From Arsukibacterium sp. MJ3 (GTDB taxonomy: Bacteria; Pseudomonadota; Gammaproteobacteria; Enterobacterales; Alteromonadaceae): a stretch of DNA of 64,000 nt. Both the position numbers and the translations under genes were made by a program. Each line of letters begins with the position of its first letter. Position 1 is the first letter of the stretch. The stretch spans positions 1 through 64,000 of the forward strand of contig NZ_LAHP01000011.1 in NCBI RefSeq assembly GCF_000987765.1, in the 5' to 3' direction. Shown here piece after piece: positions 1 to 8,638 of this stretch. The notes under the pieces were generated by a model. It searched no databases. It was not told where the DNA came from and saw nothing but the letters and a program-made list of their open reading frames with translations.

Positions 1-16
1 TCCCAATTCAATAAAT

Positions 17-47
17 AAGCCCCTCTCGTAAGAGCTGGGGCTTTTTT
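17..47 (+). terminator. Intrinsic terminator of an upstream gene outside the window
   Basis: AAGCCCC and GGGGCTT form a 7-bp stem, extended inward by a partly paired TCTC/GAG segment, and are followed by a run of six T. This is a standard rho-independent terminator in the plus direction and should end a transcript entering from the left. No coding sequence is recognisable between here and the tRNA promoter. Confidence 0.8.
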
Positions 48-209
48 ATTGGCTGTGCAATGTTAGTACTACGCTAAAAGGCCCGCTCAAGCGTTTTAGT
101 CGTTATACACATCTGAGTATTAAACAGCTTTGGTCTATGTTAAGTTATTAAAACAATCTTCGTTACGTACGTTTTATATGCATTTGAACTGTCTTATTCA
201 TATTTTTGC

Positions 210-237
210 TTTACCTTTAAACAGTCTTTTGTATAAT
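210..237 (+). promoter_or_regulatory. Sigma70 promoter of tRNA-Trp
   Basis: A perfect -10 hexamer TATAAT (232-237) lies 16 bp after TTTACC (210-215, 4/6 match to TTGACA). The expected start point, about 244, falls in a GC-rich GACGCC discriminator, typical of stable-RNA promoters under stringent control. The tRNA begins about 10 nt downstream. Confidence 0.7.
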
Positions 238-252
238 GACGCCTCAAACGTT

Positions 253-329
253 AGGGGCATAGTTCCAATTGGTAGAACAGCGGTCTCCAAAACCGATGGT
301 TGGGGGTTCGAATCCCTCTGCCCCTGCCA
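253..329 (+). tRNA. trpT: tRNA-Trp, anticodon CCA
   Basis: The cloverleaf can be read directly. The acceptor AGGGGCA (253-259) pairs with TGCCCCT (319-325), followed by G and an encoded CCA (327-329). The anticodon loop CTCCAAA gives CCA, and the T-arm contains GGTTCGAAT. The sequence is close to E. coli tRNA-Trp from memory, with one extra base in the D region. The 3' CCA lies only 12 nt before the holD start codon, so the tRNA and holD-rimI are probably one transcript. Confidence 0.97.
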
Positions 330-341
330 CTTCTTTATATT

Positions 342-689
342 ATGAAAATAACTTCAAACCAGTCACAATTGCTCAAACAACTCAATATCAGGCCATTGCA
401 GAGCAGGCCAGAGTTTTTTGTACAGTCAATTAGCCAACCAGATACTATTGCTACAGATCCTGCACGAATACCTGAACCGCATAATGCGTTATTAAGTCAT
501 GACATTTCGCTGCTGCTGGCGCAATCTAGTATAAAAAATTGGTTAATTGACCCCGCTACTGAACACTGTCGGTTTGAACATAATAACAACTTACTAATAA
601 CACCCAACCTGGTTTTTTTAAAGCAACCCGAATTAAAGCAACAGCTTTGGGCGCTGGTTCAACAGCAGCTAGCAGATAATGCAAATTAG
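342..689 (+). CDS. holD: DNA polymerase III psi subunit (HolD)
   Basis: A 115-residue protein that would bridge the clamp-loader complex to chi and single-strand-binding protein. The N-terminus (SQLLKQLNIRPLQSRPEF) resembles the HolD opening 'LQQLGI...RRP', and the C-terminal segment (ELKQQLWALVQQQL) matches the conserved end of the family. The identification also rests on direct overlap (11 nt) with rimI, the usual holD-rimI pairing. ATG at 342 is chosen because upstream in-frame codons lie inside the tRNA. There is no clear Shine-Dalgarno sequence before it. HolD is poorly conserved, so this is a good but not certain call. Confidence 0.82.
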   Translation: MKITSNQSQLLKQLNIRPLQSRPEFFVQSISQPDTIATDPARIPEPHNALLSHDISLLLAQSSIKNWLIDPATEHCRFEHNNNLLITPNLVFLKQPELKQQLWALVQQQLADNAN

Positions 690-1128
690 ACGCTTATTGG
701 TAAGTGATATACCGGCTTTACTTGCAATTGAAGCGGTGGCCAATCTATACCCTTGGTCAGAGGGAGTAGTTAATTCCTGTTTTGGTAATCAGTATTTTAA
801 CTATGGCTTATTTGTTGATGCGCAATTGCTAGGTTTCTATTTTGGACAATTCATCACAGTAGAAAGCCAGTTATTTAATATATGTGTTCACAGTAAACAT
901 CATGGCAGGGGGCTTGGTGGAACGTTGTTAACGCACTTTATTGAACAATCAGCCAATCGTAGTGCGGCAGAAGCTTGGTTAGAGGTGAGGGCGTCGAATG
1001 CTGCCGCCATTCATTTGTATGAAAAGCATGGCTTTATTGAAGCGGGTCGGCGTCGGAATTATTATTCAAATGCAGCGGGAAAAGAAGATGCTTTGATGAT
1101 GTGTTTGCCGCTTAGCCTGACTAATTAA
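679..1128 (+). CDS. rimI: Ribosomal protein bS18 alanine N-acetyltransferase (RimI)
   Basis: A 149-residue GNAT-fold enzyme expected to acetylate the N-terminal alanine of ribosomal protein bS18 using acetyl-CoA. The acetyl-CoA loop is visible as HHGRGLGGTLL (about residues 74-84). The family C-terminal signature ASNAAAIHLYEKHGF (about 114-128) and the following RRRNYY segment are present. Length matches E. coli RimI (148). The start codon lies inside the end of holD, indicating translational coupling. The RimI assignment over other GNATs rests on this context and on the RRxxYY motif. Confidence 0.9.
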   Translation: MQIRRLLVSDIPALLAIEAVANLYPWSEGVVNSCFGNQYFNYGLFVDAQLLGFYFGQFITVESQLFNICVHSKHHGRGLGGTLLTHFIEQSANRSAAEAWLEVRASNAAAIHLYEKHGFIEAGRRRNYYSNAAGKEDALMMCLPLSLTN

Positions 1129-1156
1129 TCTCACACTGTGCCAGCGGCGGTGATGC

Positions 1157-1165
1157 TGCTATAAT
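1157..1165 (+). promoter_or_regulatory. Extended -10 promoter for prfC
   Basis: TGCTATAAT is a perfect TG-N-TATAAT extended -10 element 64 bp before the prfC start codon. The -35 region is weak (TGTGCC at best), as expected for an extended -10 promoter. It probably drives prfC-argS-pdxH-tatD, which are closely spaced. Confidence 0.55.
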
Positions 1166-1229
1166 CTCCAGCAATTATTTTTCATCGTTTTTCAGCCAAG
1201 TCGCTGGTTGCTAACTAATATTGGATACC

Positions 1230-2816
1230 ATGAATAAAGATAAATTTCTGCATGAAATTGAAAGCAGACGTACTTTCGCTATTATTTCGCACCCGGATGC
1301 TGGTAAAACTACCATAACTGAAAAAGTACTGTTGTTTGGAAATTTGATCCAAAGAGCTGGTACAGTGAAAGGCAAAAAGTCCGGACAGTTTGTTACGTCT
1401 GACTGGATGGAAATGGAAAAGGAGCGGGGTATTTCGGTTACTACTTCGGTCATGCAATTTCCTTACAACGATTGTCTAGTAAACCTGCTTGATACACCAG
1501 GGCATGAAGACTTCTCCGAAGATACTTATCGTACTTTAACCGCTGTCGATTCTTGTTTGATGGTAATTGATGGCGCTAAAGGTGTTGAAGATCGCACCAT
1601 AAAATTAATGGAGGTTACCCGGCTGCGTGATACGCCTATTGTAACCTTTATTAATAAAATGGATCGTGACATTCGTGATCCGGTAGACCTGCTGGATGAA
1701 GTAGAGAGTGTTTTAAAAATAGCCTGTGCCCCTATTACCTGGCCAATAGCTTCGGGCAAGGAATTTAAGGGCGTGTATCACATTTTGCGTGATGAAATTA
1801 TTTTGTATAAATCGGGAATGGGACACACCATTCAGGATCTGGATATTATTAAAGGGTTGAACAACCCTGAGCTTGATAAACGCATTGGCTACTATGCAGC
1901 ACAATTGCGTGATGAAATGGAATTAGTTCAAGGTGCCAGCAACGAATTTGATCAAGACTTGTTCTTAAAGGGTAAGTTAACGCCAGTATTTTTCGGTACT
2001 GCCTTGGGTAATTTCGGGGTTGACCATATGCTTGATGGTTTGACCGAGTGGGCACCAAAGCCACAATCGCGAGATACTAATGTGCGCAAAGTTGAACCAG
2101 CTGAAAGTGGTTTTACTGGTTTTGTCTTCAAAATTCAAGCCAATATGGATCCAAAGCATCGGGATCGGGTGGCTTTTTTACGAATTGTTTCAGGTAAATA
2201 CCAAAAAGGCATGAAAGTACGGCATGTCCGCATCGGTAAAGAGGTGTTGTTCCCACAAGCGTTAACATTCCTAGCTGGCGATCGCGAGCATCTGGACGAA
2301 GCCTACCCAGGGGATATCATTGGCTTACATAACCACGGCACCATTAAAATTGGTGATACCTTCACTACTGGTGAAGATATGCAGTTTAGTGGTATTCCAA
2401 ACTTTGCGCCTGAGCTGTTCCGGCGCATTCGGTTGCGTGATCCGCTCAAACAAAAGCAATTACTTAAAGGGCTGGTCCAACTGTCGGAGGAAGGTGCCGT
2501 GCAAGTTTTCCGGCCGCTAGATACCAATGATTTAATTGTTGGTGCTGTTGGGGTATTACAGTTTGATGTAGTGGTAAGTCGTCTAAAGTCAGAATATAAC
2601 GTTGATGCATTATATGAAAGTGTCAATGTTGCTACTGCACGTTGGGTGTATAGCGCTGATGCTAAAGCATTACAGGAATTTCAAAATAAAGCCAGTACCA
2701 ATCTGGCATTAGATGGCGGCGACAACCTGACTTACATTGCGCCAACCATGGTCAATTTGAATTTGGCTATCGAGCGTTATCCTAAAATCTCTTTCCATAA
2801 GACCCGTGAACATTAA
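1230..2816 (+). CDS. prfC: Peptide chain release factor 3 (RF3)
   Basis: A 528-residue translational GTPase that recycles RF1/RF2 from the ribosome after peptide release (E. coli RF3 is 529). N-terminal GTPase motifs are visible: G1 SHPDAGKTT (about 18-26), G3 DTPGHEDF (about 88-95) and G4 NKMD (about 141-144). The EF-G-like domains II/III follow. ATG 1230 is preferred to an in-frame TTG at 1221 because a GGA Shine-Dalgarno core sits 5 nt upstream and the length then fits the family. argS follows after 12 nt. Confidence 0.97.
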   Translation: MNKDKFLHEIESRRTFAIISHPDAGKTTITEKVLLFGNLIQRAGTVKGKKSGQFVTSDWMEMEKERGISVTTSVMQFPYNDCLVNLLDTPGHEDFSEDTYRTLTAVDSCLMVIDGAKGVEDRTIKLMEVTRLRDTPIVTFINKMDRDIRDPVDLLDEVESVLKIACAPITWPIASGKEFKGVYHILRDEIILYKSGMGHTIQDLDIIKGLNNPELDKRIGYYAAQLRDEMELVQGASNEFDQDLFLKGKLTPVFFGTALGNFGVDHMLDGLTEWAPKPQSRDTNVRKVEPAESGFTGFVFKIQANMDPKHRDRVAFLRIVSGKYQKGMKVRHVRIGKEVLFPQALTFLAGDREHLDEAYPGDIIGLHNHGTIKIGDTFTTGEDMQFSGIPNFAPELFRRIRLRDPLKQKQLLKGLVQLSEEGAVQVFRPLDTNDLIVGAVGVLQFDVVVSRLKSEYNVDALYESVNVATARWVYSADAKALQEFQNKASTNLALDGGDNLTYIAPTMVNLNLAIERYPKISFHKTREH

Positions 2817-2828
2817 CAGGCTGGCGAA

Positions 2829-4568
2829 ATGAATATTAAGCAACTTCTTACGGACAAAACATTAGCGGCATTTAGTGTACTTGGTTTACCTGAAGGTACA
2901 AACCCAGCCGTTACTCAAAGTACCAGGCCAGAATTTGGTGAGTATCAAATTAATGGCGCTATGGCAGCTGCCAAGCTTTTGAAAACTAATCCAAGACAAT
3001 TGGCTGAGCAATTGCTATCGACACTAGAACTAACCGATATAGCCGATAAAGTAACAATTGCTGGCCCTGGTTTTATTAACGTGTCTTTAAATGTAAATTG
3101 GTTAGCGCGGCAGTTAGCACAAGCTGCTGAAGACCCGCGTCTGGGGGTTAGCATTAACCAACAGCCTCAAACTGTTGTGGTTGATTACTCCGCCCCTAAT
3201 CTGGCTAAAGAAATGCATGTTGGGCACTTACGTTCCACTATTATTGGTGATGCTGTAGTGCGTACGCTGGAGTTTTGGGGTGATAACGTCATCCGGCAAA
3301 ACCATATGGGAGATTGGGGTACTCAGTTTGGTATGTTAATTGCGCATTTAGAGGATAAGTTGAGCGAGGGTGTTGATTTAGAGCACGTTGCGCTGGCTGA
3401 TCTGGAAGACTTTTACCGTGAAGCGAAAAAACGCTTTGATGATGAAACAGGCTTTGCCGATAAGTCACGCCAGTATGTGGTAAAACTGCAAAGTGGTGAC
3501 AGCCATTGCCAGAAACTATGGCAACTGTTTATTGATACCTCAATTAAGCACAGTGCTGAAGTTTATCAAAAATTGAATGTTACCCTAAAGCATACTGATA
3601 TTAAGCCAGAAAGTGCTTACAACAGCATGCTAAATGGTATTGTCGCTGATTTAAAACAGCAAAAACTGGCCGTGCAGAGCATGGGCGCGTTGGTAGTGTT
3701 TTTAACTGAGCTTGCCGATAAAGAGGGTAACCCATCACCGTTTATTGTGCAGAAAACCGGAGGTGGATTTTTATATTCCACTACCGATTTAGCCGCTTGC
3801 CAATATCGAAGCCATGACTTAGCTGCTGACCGAGTTATTATTTTTACCGATGCCCGCCAGGGATTGCATTTTAAACAAGTTGAATTAGTCGCTCGTAAAG
3901 CGGGTTATTTGCGCGACAACACCGCTTACGATCATTGTCCGTTTGGAACCATGATGGGCGAAGATGGCACACCTTTTAAAACGCGGGCCGGTGGCACGGT
4001 AAAACTGATTGATTTACTGGACGAAGCTATAGTTCGAGCTAAGTCGGTGGTGCAGGAAAAAGCTACCGATTTAAATGAAGCAGAAATTGCCGACGTTGCC
4101 AATAAGGTCGGTATAGGAGCGGTTAAGTTCGCTGATTTATCCAAGAACAGAACCAGTGATTATATCTTCAGTTGGGATGCAATGCTTAGCTTTGAAGGTG
4201 CCACTGCTCCTTATTTACAATACGCCTATACCCGGGTACGCAGCATTTTACGTCGGGCACAGCTTGTCGAAAACTTTAGTGCGGATATTGTAATTGGCTC
4301 TGCGCCGGAGAAGCTGTTAGCAGTGAAGCTGTTGCGTTTTGAAGAAACGCTACATACGGTAATAAAAGACGCTCAGCCTAATTTACTTTGTAATTATCTG
4401 TACGAGTTAGCCAGTTTATACATGAGTTTCTATGAGGCATGCCCTATATTAAAAGAGAACGTTGAACCAGAGCTGCGCGATAGCCGTTTAATGCTTAGTA
4501 TTTTAGCTTCACGGATACTTCAACAAGGCTTGGACTTGTTAGGTATAGACGTAATGGAACGGATGTAA
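2829..4568 (+). CDS. argS: Arginyl-tRNA synthetase
   Basis: A 579-residue class I aminoacyl-tRNA synthetase charging tRNA-Arg. The HIGH-type signature HVGHLRST is at about residues 132-139, preceded by the family motif SAPNLAKEMHVGH. The canonical KMSKS is absent, as in most bacterial ArgRS; the equivalent loop reads FKTRAGGTVKL (about 384-394). An N-terminal Add-1 domain and a C-terminal DALR anticodon-binding domain (about 460-579) are recognisable. It lies 12 nt after prfC and 3 nt before pdxH. Confidence 0.98.
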   Translation: MNIKQLLTDKTLAAFSVLGLPEGTNPAVTQSTRPEFGEYQINGAMAAAKLLKTNPRQLAEQLLSTLELTDIADKVTIAGPGFINVSLNVNWLARQLAQAAEDPRLGVSINQQPQTVVVDYSAPNLAKEMHVGHLRSTIIGDAVVRTLEFWGDNVIRQNHMGDWGTQFGMLIAHLEDKLSEGVDLEHVALADLEDFYREAKKRFDDETGFADKSRQYVVKLQSGDSHCQKLWQLFIDTSIKHSAEVYQKLNVTLKHTDIKPESAYNSMLNGIVADLKQQKLAVQSMGALVVFLTELADKEGNPSPFIVQKTGGGFLYSTTDLAACQYRSHDLAADRVIIFTDARQGLHFKQVELVARKAGYLRDNTAYDHCPFGTMMGEDGTPFKTRAGGTVKLIDLLDEAIVRAKSVVQEKATDLNEAEIADVANKVGIGAVKFADLSKNRTSDYIFSWDAMLSFEGATAPYLQYAYTRVRSILRRAQLVENFSADIVIGSAPEKLLAVKLLRFEETLHTVIKDAQPNLLCNYLYELASLYMSFYEACPILKENVEPELRDSRLMLSILASRILQQGLDLLGIDVMERM

Positions 4569-4571
4569 TGT

Positions 4572-5210
4572 ATGAAAATCGACGCGATACGCCGCAGTTA
4601 TACCAAAGATAACCTGGATTTAGATAAACTACATACTGATCCTATCATGCAGTTTGAGTTGTGGTTGAAAGATGCCATTGCGGCAGAGTTACCCGACCCT
4701 ACTGCGATGTGTGTTGCCAGTGTCGATAAAGAGGGGCAGCCGTCGCAGCGACTGGTACTGCTAAAAGATGTCAGTCAGGAGGGTTACACCTTCTACACCA
4801 ATCTTGGTAGTCGTAAAGCGACTGAGCTAAGTGCTAACCCAAAAGTGTGTTTACATTTCCCTTGGCATCCGCTGGAGCGTCAAGTTATTGTTTACGGTAC
4901 GGCAGAACGTGTGTCCAATACGCAGGTGATGAAATACTTTTTATCACGTCCAAAGGAAAGTCAGTTAGCCGCCTGGGCATCAGAGCAAAGCCGGCCGGTA
5001 TCAACACGTCAGGCGTTGCTGCAGAAATTTTCCGAAATTAAACATAAGTTTGCCCAAGGCGAAGTGCCTTTACCCTCATTTTGGGGCGGTTTCTTAGTGA
5101 AACCGTCTAAAATTGAGTTTTGGCAAGGTGGTGAGCACCGGTTACACGATCGCTTTATGTATTCAAAACAACCCGACAATAGCTGGTTTATTGAACGGTT
5201 ATGCCCCTAA
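4572..5210 (+). CDS. pdxH: Pyridoxine/pyridoxamine 5'-phosphate oxidase
   Basis: A 212-residue FMN-dependent oxidase that makes pyridoxal 5'-phosphate from PNP or PMP. Family signatures seen are the N-terminal RRSYTKDNLD, the FMN-binding stretch RLVLLKDVSQEGYTFYTN (about 57-74), SRKATEL, and the C-terminal WQGGEHRLHDRF...ERLCP. Length is close to E. coli PdxH (218). It begins 3 nt after argS and overlaps the next start codon by 10 nt, so it is part of the same operon. Confidence 0.96.
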   Translation: MKIDAIRRSYTKDNLDLDKLHTDPIMQFELWLKDAIAAELPDPTAMCVASVDKEGQPSQRLVLLKDVSQEGYTFYTNLGSRKATELSANPKVCLHFPWHPLERQVIVYGTAERVSNTQVMKYFLSRPKESQLAAWASEQSRPVSTRQALLQKFSEIKHKFAQGEVPLPSFWGGFLVKPSKIEFWQGGEHRLHDRFMYSKQPDNSWFIERLCP

Positions 5211-6007
5211 GCTGCGATAGGGCAGTTGCGCATAAGTTATTTGATACCCATTGCCATCTGGACTTGCCTGAGTTGTCAGCGTTGCAACAACAACATTGGC
5301 AACAAGCGCAACACAACGGTGTCGCTGCTTTACTTATCCCCGCAGTAGAACCTGCTGCCTGGTTAAATCTGCTGAATTTACGTCAACAGCAATCGAGTTG
5401 GTACATTGCTTTGGGTATTCACCCTTGGTGGGTTGCGGGTTGTTCGCTTGCAGCTATTGCTGAGCTTCAGCGTTTGTTAACAACACATGGCGCTGATATT
5501 GCCGCTGTAGGCGAGATTGGGCTGGATTTTGGCTTACCTGAAGCTACTTTTGCTCTGCAGCAGCAATTATTTACTGAGCAACTTTCGCTGGCAAAATTGC
5601 ATAGAAAGCCGGTGATATTGCACCATCGGAAAAGCCAACCGCAGCTATTGGCCGAGCTTAAACGGCAGCAATTTACTGAAGGTGGTATCTTGCATGCCTT
5701 TTCCGGTAGTTCGCAACAAGCGCAGGCTTTTTTAGACCTGGGTTTTAAATTGGGGATTGGTGGCACCATTACGTATAATCGTGCTGAAAAAACCCGTAAA
5801 ACGGTGCAGAAGCTGCCGCTGAGTAGTTTTGTGTTAGAAACTGACGCGCCGGCAATGCCCTTGGCTGGAGCGCAGGGCAAACCTAATAGCCCGGCGCAAT
5901 TAGCAAAAATTTTTAAGGTGTTCTGTCAACTTCGTCATGAGAGCCCACAACATCTTAGTGAAGGGCTATGGCAGAATAGTTTAACCATTTTAAGACTTGT
6001 TGTTTAA
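5201..6007 (+). CDS. TatD-family metal-dependent hydrolase/DNase
   Basis: A 268-residue TIM-barrel hydrolase. Metal-ligand and family motifs are FDTHCHLDLP (about 14-23), AVGEIGLDFG (about 102-111), VILHHRKS (about 139-146), ILHAFSGS and LETDAPAMP (about 212-220). Members act as 3'-5' exonucleases or related phosphoesterases; the exact paralog (TatD, YcfH or YjjV) cannot be fixed by reading. Adjacency to serB/ytjB fits YjjV, but confidence in that is low. The start at 5201 overlaps pdxH, and its 3' end overlaps the convergent ytjB end by 18 bp. Confidence 0.88.
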   Translation: MPLSCDRAVAHKLFDTHCHLDLPELSALQQQHWQQAQHNGVAALLIPAVEPAAWLNLLNLRQQQSSWYIALGIHPWWVAGCSLAAIAELQRLLTTHGADIAAVGEIGLDFGLPEATFALQQQLFTEQLSLAKLHRKPVILHHRKSQPQLLAELKRQQFTEGGILHAFSGSSQQAQAFLDLGFKLGIGGTITYNRAEKTRKTVQKLPLSSFVLETDAPAMPLAGAQGKPNSPAQLAKIFKVFCQLRHESPQHLSEGLWQNSLTILRLVV

Positions 6008-6580
6008 GCGGATACTTTGTCTGGAAAAGCGTGAAAAACTGCGGCGTAGTAAATAGCCAATAGCGCCCGTTATGAGTAGTAACAGCATAAGGTGTTGCAT
6101 TAGTTGCTGCCATCTGGCAAAACTGGGGTTAAGCTTGGTATCTAACTGCAAACTAATTTTTATATAACCGAGTATTTGTTGCTGACGACGAATTTCTTGA
6201 ACCATCGGTACTAAAGGTCGTGTCGCAAACTTGCCATACATCAATCTGGCCGCCGAGCTGGCCTCTGACCAGCTTATTCGCACTCCGTTACTGTCGTAAA
6301 TCACCACATCATACAAATAAGGGCTGGCAGCAATACTTTGGGTTAATTGCTCCAGACCATCAAGTTGATCATTTTCAATCAGGTACGCCGCAGCCTGAGA
6401 TAAGGTAATTAAATTTTCCCGCATCAATTGTGTTGCCTGGCTTTGCAAAATTGCTTGGCCCTGGTTACTGGTGCTTACCCAGCTATGCAGTACAAACCAA
6501 ATACCCACAACGGCAATAGTGAGTTGAATCAGTTTAATAACACTTGAAGTGGAGCTTGGTATTGCGATATTGTTCTGCAT
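5990..6580 (-). CDS. YtjB/AhpA (Smp) family inner-membrane protein
   Basis: A 196-residue protein with an N-terminal membrane segment (about 13-31), a periplasmic domain of about 120 residues, and a second membrane segment near 163-182 followed by a basic tail. This architecture, and its position divergent from serB, match the YtjB/Smp family of E. coli. The molecular function of the family is not established. It shares a 53-bp divergent intergenic region with serB. Confidence 0.75.
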   Translation of the reverse strand: MQNNIAIPSSTSSVIKLIQLTIAVVGIWFVLHSWVSTSNQGQAILQSQATQLMRENLITLSQAAAYLIENDQLDGLEQLTQSIAASPYLYDVVIYDSNGVRISWSEASSAARLMYGKFATRPLVPMVQEIRRQQQILGYIKISLQLDTKLNPSFARWQQLMQHLMLLLLITGAIGYLLRRSFSRFSRQSIRLNNKS

Positions 6581-6633
6581 ATTTTATGTCTAAACAAACA
6601 ACTGCTACTGGCCCCTGATACTCTCAGCATGCC

Positions 6634-7725
6634 ATGGTATTAACTTTAAGTATAGGTTGCCCAGTGTCGTTTTCTATTTCTGCCAGCCCAATGCAGCTGG
6701 CCAGTGCTGATATTATTGCGTTATTAACCGAGCAACAGGTATGTTGGGTAAAATCTGATACTGCAGGTCTTTGCCTGCAGTTTTTGCAGCCATCCTCTTT
6801 GCTTTCCAACGCTAAAAGCACTAGTTTTACCCCCCCGCGGCTTAATGGCAGCTCAATCCGGCTTTTTGGCAAGCCCGTTAATTGGTTATTACTGAATACT
6901 CTTAGTCAGTTACTATCTGACGGTAGCTGGCTAAAATTATCGCTGTTAGCACCACATCCGCAATTACCATTAGCACTGCTTATTCAGCTTAGTGATGTGT
7001 TTAGCACTGAGCAGCAACGTCAGTTGGACGGGGTTGCAGCTGAACAACATATCGAGATGGTCTATCTGGCCGCTAAGTCGGTGCAGCTTAACAAGCCAGG
7101 CTTGTTAGTAATGGATATGGATTCAACAGCAATTAGTATTGAATGTATTGATGAGATTGCCACGCTTGCTGGTGTTGGCACGCAGGTAGCTGCCATTACC
7201 GCCAGAGCAATGAATGGCGAGCTCGACTTTGCTGCCAGTCTACAAGAGCGAGTGGCCGCACTTAAAGGTACGCCGCAGTCTGTGTTACAACATGTCGCCG
7301 CGAACTTGCCGTTAATGCCAGGTTTAACAGAGCTGGTTAGCAGCTTGCAGCAACGGCAGTGGCGGGTAGCTATCGCTTCAGGCGGCTTTACCTTTTTTAC
7401 CACTATACTGCAACAACAGTTATCATTAAGCGCTAGCTTTGCTAATGTGTTGGAAATAACAAACGGTTTACTAACAGGTAAGCTGGTTGGCGATATGGTT
7501 GATGCCAACGTTAAAGCCCGTGTGGTAACTGAGCTAGCTGCACGTTTTGCTATTGCACCAGAGCAAACTGTTGCTATTGGTGATGGCGCCAACGATATTC
7601 CTATGTTAAAAACTGCGGCACTTGGTGTGGCATTTCATGCTAAACCTAGTGTACAGGCAGCGGTAGCCGCCAGAATAAATCAAGGGTCACTATTGCAGCT
7701 ATTATATTTATTGGATCCAGTATGA
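6634..7725 (+). CDS. serB: Phosphoserine phosphatase
   Basis: A 363-residue HAD-superfamily phosphatase catalysing the last step of serine synthesis. The catalytic motif I DMDSTAISIECIDE (about 159-172) supplies the nucleophile Asp, motif II is IASGGF (about 248-253), and motif III/IV is GDGANDIPML (about 316-325). The N-terminal ~150 residues correspond to the variable regulatory region; the protein is about 40 residues longer than E. coli SerB. ATG 6634 is the first in-frame start. It overlaps the following hydrolase gene by 4 nt (ATGA). Confidence 0.96.
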   Translation: MVLTLSIGCPVSFSISASPMQLASADIIALLTEQQVCWVKSDTAGLCLQFLQPSSLLSNAKSTSFTPPRLNGSSIRLFGKPVNWLLLNTLSQLLSDGSWLKLSLLAPHPQLPLALLIQLSDVFSTEQQRQLDGVAAEQHIEMVYLAAKSVQLNKPGLLVMDMDSTAISIECIDEIATLAGVGTQVAAITARAMNGELDFAASLQERVAALKGTPQSVLQHVAANLPLMPGLTELVSSLQQRQWRVAIASGGFTFFTTILQQQLSLSASFANVLEITNGLLTGKLVGDMVDANVKARVVTELAARFAIAPEQTVAIGDGANDIPMLKTAALGVAFHAKPSVQAAVAARINQGSLLQLLYLLDPV

Positions 7726-8624
7726 AGCATCAACAAAATTCCATTTTTGTTGATTTACAACAGTACCAGCTGCATTTGCGACGGTTAACACCGCTACAAA
7801 ATACTGTTAGCCCTATTTTATTTTTACATGGTGCTATAGAAAATGGTCGTATTTTTTACAGTCACTCTGGCAAAGGTCTGGCCTGTTATCTGGCCGATCA
7901 GGGGTTTATTGGCTACTGTGCTGATTTCGCTGGTCGGGGCTTATCGCAGCCATCACTAAGCAGTGGTTTTAATCAGAGTCAAAATCAGGTTATTACTAAA
8001 GATATTCCTGCATTAATTAACTATGTTTATCAGCAACATCAACAAGCATTGACGGTAGTTGCTCATTCTTGGGGGGGCGTGTTGTTAGCGGCTACCTTAG
8101 CGCGTTTTCCAGAGTTAATGGTCAAAGTTAACGCTAAAATTTGCTTTGGTACCAAGCGGGTTATTAGTGTACAGAGTATTGAACGGAAAATGAAAATTGA
8201 TTGGCTGTGGAATCGTTTTGCGCCATGGCTTGGCCGCAAGTATGGCTATATTCCAGCCAAAAAGTGGCGTTTTGGTGCCGATGATGAACCTACAGAATTC
8301 TTACTTGATACTGTTAACTGGATCAAGGGGGCACCATTTACTGATTTAACGGATGGTTTTGATTATGCTGCGGCCAGTCAGCAAGTCAATTGGCCTCCAA
8401 GCTGGCACTTTGCTGCAATTAACGATCGCATTTTGGGTAACCCGGCTGATGTGCAGCAGTTTATTCAGGAAACCAGCCAGCAACAGGCTAAATATACGTT
8501 ACTTGGGCGTCAGCATGGGCATCTGCAAGATTACAATCACATATCAATGTTAACCTCTTCCAGCGCTAACAATGATCATTTTGTTCAAATCAGTGATTGG
8601 CTTGCCAGCTTAGCGATAAATTAA
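7722..8624 (+). CDS. Alpha/beta hydrolase
   Basis: A 300-residue alpha/beta-hydrolase-fold protein. It shows the oxyanion region LFLHGAIENGRIF (about 33-45) and the nucleophile elbow AHSWGG (Ser at about 110). A candidate acid lies at INDR (about 236-239), and a candidate catalytic His lies in QHGHLQDYNH (about 266-275). The substrate is unknown. It starts inside the serB stop codon (ATGA overlap) and is therefore translated with serB. No signal peptide is seen, so it is probably cytoplasmic. Confidence 0.8.
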   Translation: MKHQQNSIFVDLQQYQLHLRRLTPLQNTVSPILFLHGAIENGRIFYSHSGKGLACYLADQGFIGYCADFAGRGLSQPSLSSGFNQSQNQVITKDIPALINYVYQQHQQALTVVAHSWGGVLLAATLARFPELMVKVNAKICFGTKRVISVQSIERKMKIDWLWNRFAPWLGRKYGYIPAKKWRFGADDEPTEFLLDTVNWIKGAPFTDLTDGFDYAAASQQVNWPPSWHFAAINDRILGNPADVQQFIQETSQQQAKYTLLGRQHGHLQDYNHISMLTSSSANNDHFVQISDWLASLAIN

Positions 8625-8638
8625 CGTTGGCAGTAAAT

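Noticed and set aside
7062..7592. 176-residue minus-strand open frame inside serB
   Set aside because: Antisense shadow of a well-supported gene, Ser/Ala-rich, with no domain.
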